Below are positions 33,321 through 45,480 of a stretch of DNA of 64,000 nt, piece after piece. The stretch is taken from assembly GCA_963576475.1 (NCBI GenBank), contig OY754977.1, forward strand, positions 32,615,672 to 32,679,671, in the 5' to 3' direction. The stretch's first letter is position 1, and every line of letters begins with the position of its first letter. The notes under the pieces were generated by a model that saw nothing but the letters and a program-made list of their open reading frames with translations, was not told where the DNA came from and ran no database searches. Source of the stretch: Molanna angustata (lineage: Eukaryota > Arthropoda > Insecta > Trichoptera > Molannidae). A program made the position numbers and the translations under genes.

Positions 33321-36300
33321 ATGTTTGCAATTCCATTAGATGGCCAAAAAGACGAGCAAAAAGAAAGCCACTCTAGAAATAAGAGATTTCTTATAGAACC
33401 ACCAGGAACACAGATGGGTGTAAGTTTATTTTTATATGTCCATTGAAGAGCCTGTAAGCCGCGATGCGTAGATGTGAATGAGACAAAATATGTATTTCAA
33501 AATATAAACCATACTTAGGTCCGAATGCACAATATACAGTCTTAGGTACCTAAATACTAACTCCTACCCAGTTTATAATTATATTGCCACTGTAAAAAGT
33601 AAAAACTGTTAGTCCTATAACAGGGTTATAAGTTATAACAGCAGTAATCTATTATAAAATTATATTAAAATTAAAACAATTTGTTTTAAATTCTACGTAT
33701 ATTTTTTATTCGTCGATAGCTATTTCGCCTTGCTAGGGCATCTTCAAGACTATGCCCTAGCAAGGCGAAGATGCCCTAGCAAGGCGAAATAGCTATCGAC
33801 GAATAACAAATATACGTAGAATTTAAAAAAAATTGTTTTAATTTTAATATAATTTTAAAATGGAATTCTACTACGTAAATTATCCACAAATACTTAAGCA
33901 ATAATCTACTTGTTGTTATAAAATATTGTGTGATAAAAATTAATTTACTTAAATGAATTTAGATGGGTGGTGACAGAGCAGTCAGCGCGCTGGGTTAGTA
34001 ATACAGTGGTCGCAAGTTCGAATCCTGCCATGATCAATTTCGTTCAACTATAGCACAAGCATTAATGTTTAGTTTAGGGAATTAATGAGGATGTAATATA
34101 ATTGTTACAAGAACATATTTATTCTTTAAAAAAAATATATGTTAATGCCCTTATGTGTATCTTGTAAACAGCTGTAGCATAGTGGTTTCATTTGACTTTT
34201 ATGCTAGCATCCTATGTAGGTTCGACTCCCAGCAGAGGGGACTTTTTATTATTATTTTTTTTTTTTTTATTAAGTTTACAATAACATATACAAAATATAA
34301 AACAAACAAACTATATAGAAAAGATTCACAGTAAGACAAAACATATTTACCCTTTACTAGAGTGCAAGCACTCGTGTGTAAAGGAGAAAATGTCTCTTTT
34401 TCGCGTAATTTTTGCTTATCTTGGCTGAAAACACTGATTGGTTGTATGTAATACATTGCTATTTTGAAATTATTTCGACAATTGCTTAAGGGGCAAGGTT
34501 TTGTTTATTAATATTATTTTTATGAGTAATCATCACTAAAGGTCACACGCCTCAAGCGAAGTAAAATGCTTAGAAAGACATAAAAAGTATTTGGTGACAG
34601 TGAAATTAGCCGAATGACTTTTTTTGCTTAATGTACACTGAAGGTGAACAGAAAAATGTATCATAAATTCGTGTTAAGTAGGTATTTTATTTAAAACATT
34701 TAAAAAATAAACAAATTTTGCCAATCAGTAAGAGTTATTTTTATCATAGTTAAAAATTCTTCATTTCTTCAGCTTTATTATGTAAAATATAATTTTATTA
34801 TGTAAATTATAATTGTAATTTTCAGATATTTGGTACAATATCAATTCCATTAGAGTATGAAAAGCAAGTCTCTGTTGCATACTTCTTCGAAGAGAATTGG
34901 TACACATTAGCTAATGCATCGTGGCTTAGACCTGCATTTGAATCTGATGTAAGTATTTATCATCACTTATAATATCCATGATATTATGATGTAAGCATTA
35001 ATCACAACTTATAATATCCATGAACTCATGTATTTATCATAACTTATAATATCCATGAACTCATGTTAGTATTTATCATAACTTGAACTGATGTTTGTAT
35101 TTATCATCACTTATAATAGCCATGAACTGATATATGTAAGTATTTATCACAACTTATAATATCCATGAACTCATGTAAGTATTAATCATAACTTGTAATA
35201 TCCATGAACTTATGTTTGTATTTATCATGGCTTATAAATTACAATAACTGATGTAAATATTTATAATAATTTATAATTGTAAGAAATGGTTCTCTGGTTG
35301 GTTGGAAGAAATTGCCTAATGGCAATAAGCCCGCCAGTGTACAATTATATTTGTTTATATTATGTTCAAAAAGATGTATAAATAAATAAATAAATAATAT
35401 CCATGAACCGATTAAAATATTCATCATAACTCATAATATCCATGAACTAATGTTTGTATTTATCATAAATTATAAAATCCGTGAACTGATGTAAATATTT
35501 ATCATAACTTATAATATCCATGAACTAATGTTTGTATTTATCATAAATTATAAAATCCGTGAACTGATGTAAATATTTATCATAACTTATAATATCCATG
35601 AACTGATGTTTGTATATTATCATAACTTATAATATCCATGAACTGATGTTTGTATATTATCATAACTTATAATATCCATGAACTGATGTTTGTATATTAT
35701 CATAACTTATAATATCCATGAACTGATGTTTGTATATTATCATAACTTATAATATCCATGAACTGATGTTTGTATATTATCATAACTTATAATATCCATG
35801 AACTGATGTTTGTATATTATCATAACTTATAATATCCATGAACTGATGTTTGTATATTATCATAACTTATAATATCCATGAACTGATGTTTGTATATTAT
35901 CATAACTTATAATATCCATGAACTGATGTTTGTATATTATCATAACTTATAATATCCATGAACTGATGTTTGTATATTATCATAACTTATAATATCCATG
36001 AACTGATGTTTGTATATTATCATAACTTATAATATCCATGAACTGATGTTTGTATATTATCATAACTTATAATATCCATGAACTGATGTTTGTATATTAT
36101 CATAACTTATAATATCCATGAACTGATGTTTGTATATTATCATAACTTATAATATCCATGAACTGATGTTTGTATATTATCATAACTTATAATATCCATG
36201 AACTGATGTTTGTATATTATCATAACTTATAATATCCATGAACTGATGTTTGTATATTATCATAACTTATAATATCCATGAACTGATGTTTGTATATTAT

Positions 36301-39300
36301 CATAAATTATAATATCTATGAACTGATGTAATTTTTTTTTTTAATAAAAATGAATATGTCATTGTTAAAAAAGTACATATACATCTTCCTACGTTCCCTA
36401 AAATAAGCAAATAAATGCTTGGGCTATAGGTGAACGAAATCGGTCGATGCAGGATTCGAACTCGCGACCACTGGATTACTAGCCGAGCGCGCTAACCGCT
36501 CTGCCAACGACCCATCTAAAATATTTATCATAACTAATAATACCCATAACTTATAACATCCATGAACTGATGTAAATATTTATGATAACTAATCATACCC
36601 ATGAACTGATCTAAGTATCTATCATAAATTATAATAACTAAATTATAGTAACTTTTTAAGTATTGCCTTATTTTTTGCTTTCATTGTATTTTTTTTTTAT
36701 GATTTTTTTTTTATTTTTGTCTGTGTATTTTCATTTATGCATTTATTTTACTCCTAGGTACCTATACTTTTAACTTATTTTTGTTTTGCTGTTTGTTCTT
36801 GAATCTTTTGACGCATTAATTTTTAAATTTGGTTCTGGGAATTTTATAAAAATAACTTTTTTTATTAATTGCTTTTTTAAATTTTGTAGAGTATTTTTGG
36901 TATTTTTTTCTATTATTAGTTTTACTTGCTTTTGTTTGTATTATTTTGTTGTTGCGTTTTATTTTTTGATATGATTTTAGTAATGCACATGTATGTTTTT
37001 TTCTTGTTTAATAAACTTTTTGTAAATAAATATAAGCCCTCCAGTGTATTGGTGTCTTTAATATTTTTTCTTATTTACTTGTTTTAAAATTAAAATTTAT
37101 TTATACAATTTACATTTTCAATACAACAATTAATACTAATAAATACACAAATTAAACAAAAGGAGATAATTATAATTATACCATAGTAGGTATGTGAATC
37201 ATTTATAATTATACCATAGTAGGTATGTGAATCATTTATAATTATACCATAGTAGGTATGTGAATCATTTATAATTATACCATAGTAGGTATGTGAATCA
37301 TTTATAATTATACCATAGTAGGTATGTGAATCATTTATAATTATACCATAGTAGGTATGTGAATCATTTATAATTATACCATAGTAGGTATGTGAATCAT
37401 TTATAATTATACCATAGTAGGTATGTGAATCATTTATAATTATACCATAGTAGGTATGTGAATAATTAATAATTATACCATAGTAGGTATGTGAATCATT
37501 TTTGGCATTGCTTGTTTAGAATTTTCATATTATAAATATGACCCAGTTTAAAGTTTCTTGTTTGAAAAACTTCAATATCCTCTTTTATTTCAGATCATTG
37601 AAGCGAGAAAATCAAAAAGAGATATGGAAGAATCTCTCAGCTTCAAGAGTTTCAGTAGGAAATACGCTTATATAATAATAGAAAAAAATATACAAAAGTA
37701 AGACATTTTTTTATTATATTTTTTCACACAGATTATACTGCTAGCCAGATCCTGAACCTAGGCCTCTTTTAGACTTTTCCAATATCCTTTGTCTTTGGGC
37801 TATCTGCTGTCACATTGTTATTGAACATCATTGTTATTGAACATCATTGCTATCGAACATCATTGTTATCGAACATCATTGTTATCGAACATCATTGTTA
37901 TTGAACATCATTGTTATTGAACATCATTGTTATTGAACATCATTGTTATAGAACATCATTGTTATCGAACATCATTGTTATTGAACATCATTGTTATAGA
38001 ACATCATTGTTATTGAACATCATTGTTATAGAACATCATTGTTATCGAACATCATTGTTATCGAACATCATTGTTATTGAACATCATTGTTATTGAATAC
38101 ACGTGAAAATATGAATAACATAAGAGTTACATAGAACGCTTCCGCTTTACATTATACAGATAATATTTATTTATGAATAATCATTATGTATTTATGTCCT
38201 TTATTTCTCATCTCGTTATTCAAATGTCCGTTTTCTAGTCAAGGACTGCCCGGCAGAGCGTGTCTCCTGAGGGCGATATGTGAACATGCAGCTGATCCTT
38301 TACATCATAATGGAATAATCGGTGATATACTGTACATCATATTTACGTGAGTTTTGTTACATATTAAAAAATCTTTACAGCATTAAATAACCATGACATG
38401 GGACATAATGATACAATGATAAGGAGGTGTACCTATTATTTATCCAATGCCGCAAATGTCAGTAAATGACAATTCCAAGAGGCGTTATGTTACCATAATA
38501 AGATTTATTGACTATCCAATGAGGCAAATGTCTGTAAATGACAATTCCAAGAGGCGTTATGTTACCATAATAATATTTATTGACTATCCAATGAGGCAAA
38601 TGTCAGTAATTGACAATTCCAAGAAGTGTTATGTTACCATGATAATATTTATTGACTATCCAATGAGGCAAATGTCAGACAATTGACAAATCCAAGTTGC
38701 GTTATATTACAATAATAATATGTATTGAAATCCAATGAAGCAAAGTCAGAATTCCAAGTGGCGTTATCATACAATAATAATGTGTATTGTCTATGAGACG
38801 AAGTTGGTATTATAGGAGAACCAGGAACTCAAGCCACCTACAGGGCTTACGAACTTTCATCGGCTGGTTTACGTGATCATACAACGTTCACCAATTATGC
38901 CTTCTTATTGAGTTCTCTTACCAATTAAATTTTGGAAGTTCTATATATTTTTAATATAATTAAAATTTAAATTAAAAATAGGGTGTTTTAACTATCGCCA
39001 TCTATGAAGTAACGAAGAAAATTACTACTAAAGGCTCCTGTATACCCTGGGTATACGGATGTACGCAAAAATGCACACTAAATTACCTTCTAATGTATGA
39101 AACACGAAAAAATATTGTATATCACCTAATATGTGATATACAATATTTTTTTAAATAGCAAGAATAGTTATTAAATTATATATTATAATAATATTTGAAT
39201 TCAAAATCTACTTCATAGGTCTTTTAGTTACTTACAATAAAAAAATAAAAAAGGGTTTTACTAAAACTAATTTTGTAGGAAAAGTATTAAACAAATTCTA

Positions 39301-39836
39301 AATTCAAAAAACTCATGCAATATAATAAAGATGTACATACAAACTGTTCCTTATTTCAAAGACGTATCTTTTGAGGGTGCTAGGGAAATTATTTTCAAAA
39401 TATACTATATAGCGTCTTAAAAATCACTACATAATTTTGAATAACATCTTTTATGAATCGGAGAGTCAAGTCCCATACCAGGTTCTTAATTAATGGAATT
39501 GCCAGACCCCCACATCCTTGTCCTTGCACCAGTTATATTCAGTCTCTGGAGAGCAGCAAAGCCATGGACCCTGCGCTCTGCAAACGTTAGATTTTGATTT
39601 AGACAGTTTCTAAAGTCAGTTTGTCATGTATTTTAAGATAATAAGGTATATATTATAATAAAAACTAAAGTGTATCTTTCTACTTTTCCAGGCCGTCATC
39701 GTCCATCGATGAGCAACTTCCAGAGTCATTTTATCAAGCTGAAGAGCAGGGCCACTTGGGAAATTGCAAGAAATACATCAGAGCATGTCCTACCAGCATC
39801 ATCAACTCTATATCCTTCATCATGGACGATCTATAA
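33321..39836 (+). CDS. DM4/DM12 family gene B (five exons, 192 aa)
   Basis: Exons: 33321-33419, 34826-34948, 37594-37697, 38239-38346, 39692-39836, stop TAA 39834-39836. All have GT/AG borders; phases are 0, 0, 2, 2 and the total is 579 nt, divisible by three. Key blocks: NKRFLIEPPGTQMG (KR cleavage-type motif), IFGTISIPLEYEKQVSVAYF, then RDMEESLSFKSFSRKYAY, CLLRAICEHAADPLHHNGII, GDILYIIF, and a C-terminal GNCKKYIRACP. The four Cys (C-x5-C and C-x6-C pairs) are those of the DM4/DM12 family. The ATG at 33321 has no hydrophobic signal after it, while a good acceptor (TTTTCAG at 33310-33316) lies just before; a signal-peptide exon upstream is possible but not found. Introns carry four minisatellites and a SINE. 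Confidence 0.88.
33520..33570 (+). repeat. FB2 terminus fragment in intron 1 of gene B
   Basis: GTCCGAATGCACAAT and TTAGGTACCTAAATACTAAC match the terminus-like block at 22312-22350 in complement. Confidence 0.6.
33652..33860. mobile_element. Foldback FB3, near-perfect palindrome
   Basis: Arms of about 95 nt (33652-33748 and 33768-33860) surround a 20-nt centre. Arm motifs are AAATTCTACGTATA, TCGTCGATAGCTATTTCGCC and TTGCTAGGGCATCTTC, each repeated in complement. The centre repeats part of the arm (ATGCCCTAGCAAGGC). Lies in intron 1 of gene B. Confidence 0.85.
33958..34135 (+). mobile_element. SINE-C, plus-strand copy
   Basis: tRNA-like head GATGGGTGGTGACAGAGCAG with A box and B box (AGTTCGAATCC), then TTTCGTTCAACTATAGCACA and an A-rich end. 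More diverged than the copies at 36326 and 60537. Confidence 0.8.
34160..34245 (+). mobile_element. tRNA-like SINE head, fourth type
   Basis: GTAGCATAGTGGTTTCA (A-box region) and GGTTCGACTCCCAGC (B box) about 40 nt apart look tRNA-derived but differ from SINE-A, B and C. The body is missing; the next sequence belongs to another repeat. Confidence 0.5.
34250..34390 (-). repeat. 3' end of an unidentified retroelement, copy 2
   Basis: Oligo(T) followed by CACAGTAAGACAAAACATAT, CTTTACTAGAGTGCAAGCAC and TCGTGTGTAAAGGAG, matching 31135-31260. Confidence 0.65.
35277..35397 (+). mobile_element. SINE 3' fragment
   Basis: GGTTGGTTGGAAGAAATTGC, CTAATGGCAATAAGCCCGCC and an end TATAAATAAATAAATAAAT resemble SINE-A in the body but have a different tail (TTGTTTATATTATGTTC). 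A similar tail is at 48905-48975 in gene C. Confidence 0.65.
36326..36520 (-). mobile_element. SINE-C, full length
   Basis: On the minus strand: a tRNA-like head (GGCAGAGCGGTTAGCGCGCT, GTTCGAATCCTGC), the body (CACCTATAGCCCAAGCATTT) and an oligo(A) end. It split the 40-bp array in intron 2 of gene B. Confidence 0.9.
37160..37500. repeat. 33-bp minisatellite in intron 2 of gene B
   Basis: About ten almost perfect units of TAATTATACCATAGTAGGTA plus TGTGAATCATTTA. The array stops about 95 bp before exon 3. Confidence 0.92.
37815..38096. repeat. 16-bp minisatellite in intron 3 of gene B
   Basis: About 18 units of GAACATCATTGTTATY. Three variants (ATCGAAC, ATTGAAC, ATAGAAC) are mixed along the array. 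An open frame through it is a repeat artefact. Confidence 0.92.
38433..38790. repeat. 71-bp minisatellite in intron 4 of gene B
   Basis: Five units with ATCCAATGAGGCAAATGTCA, GACAATTCCAAGAGGCGTTA and TGTTACCATAATAATATTTA. Divergence rises from left to right; the last unit is truncated against FB1. Confidence 0.9.
38800..39025. mobile_element. Foldback FB1, single-armed copy in intron 4 of gene B
   Basis: Left-arm sequence (CCTACAGGGCTTACGA, CATCGGCTGGTTTACGTGATC, TATGCCTTCTTATTGAGTTC split here for length) and part of the spacer (GCCATCTATGAAGTAACGAA). The right arm is missing. Confidence 0.75.
39030..39380 (+). repeat. Dispersed repeat family R, copy 2 (without the hAT insert)
   Basis: CCTGTATACC, GGGTATACGGATGTAC, AAATTACCTTCTAATGTATG, then CTACTTCATAGGTC and AAGTATTAAACAAATTC match 62485-62845. 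The sequence continues as GCAATATAATAAAGATGTAC, where the copy at 62840 carries a 464-bp hAT-like element. Confidence 0.8.
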
Positions 39837-39894
39837 CAATAATATATCCATACAACTTATGTATGGATGATTTATTTCAGCGTCGATTATTATT

Positions 39895-40185
39895 AATTTA
39901 GTAAGCATCACGCCACCGTGTCCCTCGCGGGGTAGGCAGAGAGAACTGAACTCCTAATTATTGTTTCTTGACGCGCTTCCCTCGCCACATCGTATCATAC
40001 GTGTTCGTCTGTTGTAGATACAATCTTCTTACATATCCCTTTTTTAGAATGTCCTTCACATGGTCGTGCCATCGCTTTCTTTGACTACCTCTCTTCCATT
40101 CCTGTCAGCTTAGTGTGTCTTCTTCGTCAGGCGTTTATCGTTCATTCTTCACGGGTGGCTAAACCATCTCATCGTATTCACTGTC
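39895..40185 (-). pseudogene. RTE-like LINE 3' end
   Basis: The minus strand gives the broken C-terminal pattern MRWFSHP...RMNDKRLTKKTH, then a 3' UTR with TCTCTGCCTACCCCGCGAGG and a GGCGTGATG end, features shared by many lepidopteran RTE-type copies. Several stops. Lies just 3' of gene B. Confidence 0.7.
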
Positions 40186-40618
40186 ATTCTATTTATTTTT
40201 ATTTTTCGTTACCACACTTTGAAGGCACGCACACAGATCCAGACTGATAATACTCAATAAAAAACTGTATCTATCGGGAATCTGACCCGGCACCTCTAGT
40301 TTAGTAGGTAAACCTTTCACATGAAATATATAATGTATTCTTAAATGATGTTTATGTTTCAATTGTATCATTTCTCAGTTGCTAAGCAACAAAATATTTA
40401 TCTCAAGATCCTTTCAAAAGTTGTGAGCATCTTAATGCCTTTTATCCAAATATTGCCGTTTTCCGCCATAAATAGCTATATAAAATATACCTATCTATTA
40501 CCTTAAATAATTTTAAAATATCAAATTTCAAATTAAATTCGTTGAAAAGAAGTAAATCGTTTTTCATATAACATAAAAGTTATTTTTAAGTTATTTAATT
40601 ATTTTATAACATTATTGT

Positions 40619-40850
40619 CGGCCTTCGTGGCTCAGTTGGTTGGGTATGTGACTTCTGATCCAAGGGTCTCGGGTTCGATTCCCGGTGGAGACACAGTTTT
40701 TAATTGTGTTTTCAGTCTGAATCGTGAGACGATTAAAATCGTAAGTCTCCAGAATGTGGCAACTTGTTATTGGGTGAGTGTTAAATAAATATTTGACATA
40801 GTTCCTGTTTGTTGCCCGAGAAGTAATATAAAATAAAATAAATAAGACCT
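40619..40850 (+). mobile_element. SINE-B, full length
   Basis: tRNA-like head CGGCCTTCGTGGCTCAGTTG (A box), GGGTTCGATTCCCGG (B box), body CAGTCTGAATCGTGAGACG, AGTCTCCAGAATGTGGCAAC and an (AAAT)n end. Confidence 0.92.
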
Positions 40851-41362
40851 CTACGTGTTAATACAATATATTTTAAATAAAAAACGTATTTTTCCAATTT
40901 TTTTTTTCATTTATAAATAATCCTATTAGTTGTACATAATGGTTTTTTTAAGCTCCCAAACAGGGCACGCTGCAGTGAATGTTTGGTACTCTTACTCCAA
41001 GAACATTGATGGTTTTGGTGGTAACTCTGTGGTAGTCCACTAGGTCCGGAAGGTTTGTATTCTCATCAACAGGTAAATATCAGCTGTCGGACCACCCGAA
41101 ACTAGTCGAGTAAAACTCAAATTAAAGTGGTTGTTACCTATAAATCGTGAATTCAATTACATTCATAAGCAATGATCTACCTTCAAATGGAAATAATATA
41201 TAGTGGGGTCTCACATTAGTACGTATTTTAGGTAAATTTTAGCCTTTGCTGAATGTAAGCCTCTCCTCTAGACCTATCCAATCCACCTCCTGCCACTAGC
41301 CGAAGGCGAGGATATGACTTTTAAAATTTTATAATTATTGAACAATCTAACGGAATGAACTA

Positions 41363-41675
41363 ATGGTCTGGATCATTATCATCATCATCAATGGCTCCAT
41401 AGCCAGTTGCGAGCCTTGGCCTCCTCCAGCATTCCTCGACATGTCCCTCGATCGTGGCAGGCACCCCTCTAGTCCCTTACACCAACAGCCTCCACATCCC
41501 GCTGCACGCCTTCCACTCATCGGAGCTTGGGTCTACCAATGTTTCATCAACCTTGGGACTTTGTCTGCAGGATCCTCTTTGGCACTCTTTCACCCACCAT
41601 TCTTTGTACTTGTCTTGCCCATCGCAGCCTCCCTATTTTTATCACCTTTATAACCTTATGTTCAGGATACAATAG
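41363..41675 (-). pseudogene. LINE 3' end with (ATG)n tail
   Basis: A GC-richer block in AT-rich surroundings. On the minus strand it ends CTATGGAGCCATTGATGATG plus further ATG repeats, a 3' tail type known from insect non-LTR elements. Plus-strand frames (to 96 codons) are not protein-like. Exact clade not determined. Confidence 0.5.
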
Positions 41676-42274
41676 AGATAAAAAAAACATTTATTAATTA
41701 TTTCCTTATTTTTTATTTGTTTATATACCTAAATATACATAAATCTCGTGTCACAATGTTCATACACGATTTTTTTCTTAAGTTCCCAACCGATTTCAAT
41801 GAAATTTTTTTAATTTGTACGGTTGGTTCCGAATGTTTTTGGTGGCTGATGGAAAACTTCAGCAAAAGGTGATTTTGGGTCGAATACTAGATACCTACAT
41901 AAGAATTTGTATTTTCACATCTGAATAACAAGTAGGTAGGTACCCAATAATTTGTTTGGGTATACTTTGTCAACATTAGATAATTATTGTATTATGTATT
42001 TATTGTAAGACAACAGTAGGTAATAGTTCATATTCGTGACATTTCTATAATCCAAGTTAATCTCAAACATGATCTATGAATTAACATACACATAACTTCC
42101 ACAGGAGTGAAATTAGAAACAGCAATCTAATATTTATATGTAAAATAATAAATTATCCAACTGTCGATTTTATGAGAATTCAATTCTCTGAATGAATCGA
42201 CATTATTAAGCCAAGATGCGTGTACAAAGGAACATTTTGTATGGCGTAGTGGACTTTTTGCATGCTAATAACAC

Positions 42275-42350
42275 CAACTAGAGGCCTCGCAGCATATATG
42301 TTCCCATACATGGATTTACTAAGAATTCGGAGTAGAACATTTTATGTGAG

Positions 42351-42429
<79 letters not shown>

Positions 42430-42875
42430 TGTGTGTGTGTGTCCGTCCGTCCCCTTATAACTTTTGATCCGCTCAATTTATAGAGCCCAAATTTTCAGAA
42501 TATATAAACAGTTATAGGCCTACAAAACTGTTATACTCAGAATTGTGAAATTTTGTTTAAGTCAGGGATTATCAAATTTTGAAATTTTAGTATATTTTTC
42601 CATATATCTCAGAAACAGTAAAAGCTGGAACGCTGAAAATTGGTATAAACATAGACAAATACAAAATCTCAATGTAGTTTTTTAAAAAAATTCCAGGGTT
42701 TCTCAAACATTTTTTATAAAGAAAAAAATTTTTTTTTGATAAATTTATGAGTTTAACTGCCTATATTTCCATTTTTTTTTAAATATCGAAAAAAGCCGAA
42801 ACACCCCAACTAGATCATTTAATTTTCTATAAAAAATATTAACATGTATTAGCACATCTCAATTTTTTTTTTAAC
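42275..42875 (+). repeat. Dispersed repeat with (GT)n microsatellite, copy 1
   Basis: GCAGCATATATGTTCCCATA, GGATTTACTAAGAATTCGGA, an about 85-bp GT run (42354-42442), then CCCCTTATAACTTTTGATCC and GCCTACAAAACTGTTATA. Copy 2 at 50600-51030 has nearly the same sequence but only a few GT. Confidence 0.8.
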
Positions 42876-43664
42876 AATTGAATTTAGTGACGACATTCCT
42901 TCATACAATTTGTATGGCAGTCGCCTACACACAATATCTAAGAAGACTAAGAAGAGTTTGATACTAATCTCCACGCATACATACATACCATCATGCTATT
43001 TTCATATTCTGGGTAGGATCAAAGGACTGACCTCCATACTATCCTATCTTGACATACATACTTAGGTATATATGTTGTATAGAAAACCAAATATCTTAAA
43101 ATATTAAATAATTTGTATTTATGGGTTTATAGTTTGGTACTTATTCTTCAACTATACATACTATCGCTATCGACAGTTGGATCTCATATGCTACATGCAA
43201 CTAGTTTATTTAAATATATTTGAAAAACTATACAGTTTCATTTTCGCTAAACTTAACAAATTAATATTGAAATTTAGTGGAAGTGTAACTATACAGTTTT
43301 TCTTATGTTTTATTTATTAATTTAATACAAAATAATACAAAGGTAGGTACATAGGAGTATAATATTTCTTATATTGTATTACTCCACTGAAAGAATAAAT
43401 CTCGTGTTCACTAGAGGAAGACCGTAACATTTAGGTATTTCTTATCAACAATCGATTTACTAATTAGGTACAAAAATAAATAAACAAATTCCTAAAGTTT
43501 CATCGCAATCAGATGGATGGTTTAGGAGTCCATCGGCTACATACAAAAAAATCAAAAATCTTTCATATAAGAACATTTCACAGCAATATTAGAACATTGC
43601 ATAGCAATTATAAGAAAACAAATGAGATAAGGAGAAGAAAATGAGAGGAAGAAGGAAAAAAAAA

Positions 43665-43920
43665 TAGATTTTCCGGACCGTGAGAGCATTTTAAAAGTTT
43701 TTTCAGATGAAATCATAAAGAAAAAATCAACAGATATCTATGAAAAATTACAATAATATCGATATGAAGTCGTTCGGACTTATAGCCTTGTTTAGACTAT
43801 AGAGAGGACACAAAAAGAATACGTCATACATCATACATACAAAAGCATCACAACTAAACTCATAAGCACTTTCTACATGATACCCGTTGAGAAATTTATG
43901 TTAAAAAACACCTTTAAGCA
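43665..43920. repeat. Dispersed repeat family of 3340-4085, copy 2
   Basis: GACCGTGAGAGCATTTTAAA, GATGAAATCATAAAGAAAAA, ATGAAGTCGTTCGGACTTAT, AGAGAGGACACAAAAAGAAT and CATGATACCCGTTGAGAAAT match copy 1. Confidence 0.65.
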
Positions 43921-45480
43921 GTGGAGAGGAAAAATGTAAATGGTTTCCCATTTCGTGCCTGATGATATTTTTTTATGTCCAAGTGTTACAGTTTAAATGG
44001 TGAAACATTTAAACTGTCATAAATAGCATGTCATATTACCAAAAAGAACTATATATAAGAACATCTTAATATTATATTTTAATAAAAATTGTAGAAATCG
44101 TACATTGTTGTACTTTAAACTGTAGATTCTGGCCATAGTTGATCAAATAAATAGGTACAATGTGCTTACGTTTGAATCACTGCAGTATTATAAAAACCAT
44201 TTTTCTAGTCGGGTAAGTCTGTACCTATATATAATTATTTATTTATTTATTTATGTTGGGGTACTCCCAAACAACAAAACAAAAACAACAACTTAATTTT
44301 GACACTGGTGATAAATATTATTAGAATTAGCTGGGTGGTATTCAACACAAAGGTCTTCTTTCTTCTCTAAAGTCCTCATAGGTAGGGTAGACTGGGGACG
44401 ATTGAAACAATTTAACTTTAACCACTTGTAGTGCATTATCTTCAGTATTTAAAGAAAATATTTTTATAGTGCTTGAAGGAATATGTATCTAGTTCCTAAA
44501 TAAAATTGATTCGGTGGCTATATCTCGATCAGTAAACCTACAATAACCACATTAAAAACATAGGGAAATATGTTTCAATTGACCTCATACTGGGGTCAAT
44601 TGAAACAGTAAGAGGGGTTGATTGAAACACTGAAGTATTTATTTGAAGCGATCAAGTTTCTTTATTCAGTCTTGATTATTTTCGTTACTATAACCGTATT
44701 TAATGAAATCATGAATAATCGGTATTCGTAACATAAAAAAAACGATATTTATGAACAAAAATATCTTTGACTTAAATAACTTAAAATATTTGTGTACTTT
44801 GTAACTAAGTCCTGTACATTACTTATATAAATCTTTAACATTTGACAAAGTCAACACTATTCAAGTGTGATATTAAGCTGGAAATGAAAATAATATAAGA
44901 AAAAAAGAAATATTCAGTTACATACAAAAGTGCTTGTTTCAACCATAACAATGTTTCAATCGTAACAACGTTCAATTTACTCCTGCTGTGAGCATTTTTG
45001 CATTTTTCTATTTATACAATTTAATAGATTAAAATATGCATAAGTAAAAGGAAATATTACAAAAATAACTAATAAAATAAATAGATACATATTTGGTTGT
45101 TATTGACATACATGCACGTCATAATATTGCATGGGTGCAAAAACTTATAAAATGAACTTAGAACATAGAAAACAATTTTTAAAAGTCTAAAATTTTGTAC
45201 CTAAATGCCATATCAAATTAAACAAAACAAACGGTAAGCCTAAAAAATTATTTTTTTCGTAATTATTTTTTATCCTACTTACTACAAACCATAAAAAAGT
45301 AAACGAATCACAATTTTTTTTTAGAATAACGTGTTTTTAACATTTTACAAGACTAGTATATCCTTTATCCACTAAAACATTGTATTTTTTTTTTCAATTT
45401 TACGAAAGATCCTTACATAATATACGGGTGATGGGTTCAATTATTATTATTTATAAAATCAGTCTGTTAACGTAAGCACT

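Larger units (their letters stand above)
34942..36640. repeat. 40-bp minisatellite that starts at the exon 2 splice donor of gene B
   Basis: The unit is CTTATAATATCCATGAACTG plus ATGTTTGTATATTATCATAA. Copies from 35580 to 36310 are almost identical; those at 34950-35570 and 36525-36640 are diverged. The first unit coincides with the last codons and donor of exon 2 (TCTGAT|GTAAGTATTTATCA), and several old units still read ATGTAAGTATT. A SINE-like 3' piece (35277-35397) and SINE-C (36326-36520) interrupt the array. Confidence 0.9.

Noticed and set aside
23340..38790. Arrays of short repeats as possible CRISPR
   Set aside because: All are back-to-back tandem units without unique spacers, in an insect genome.
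41363..41675. 96- and 73-codon plus-strand ORFs in a GC-richer block
   Set aside because: The block looks like a minus-strand LINE 3' end with an (ATG)n tail; no plus-strand protein motif is present.
42262..42483. ORF with a long Cys-Val repeat
   Set aside because: It is the (GT)n microsatellite translated.
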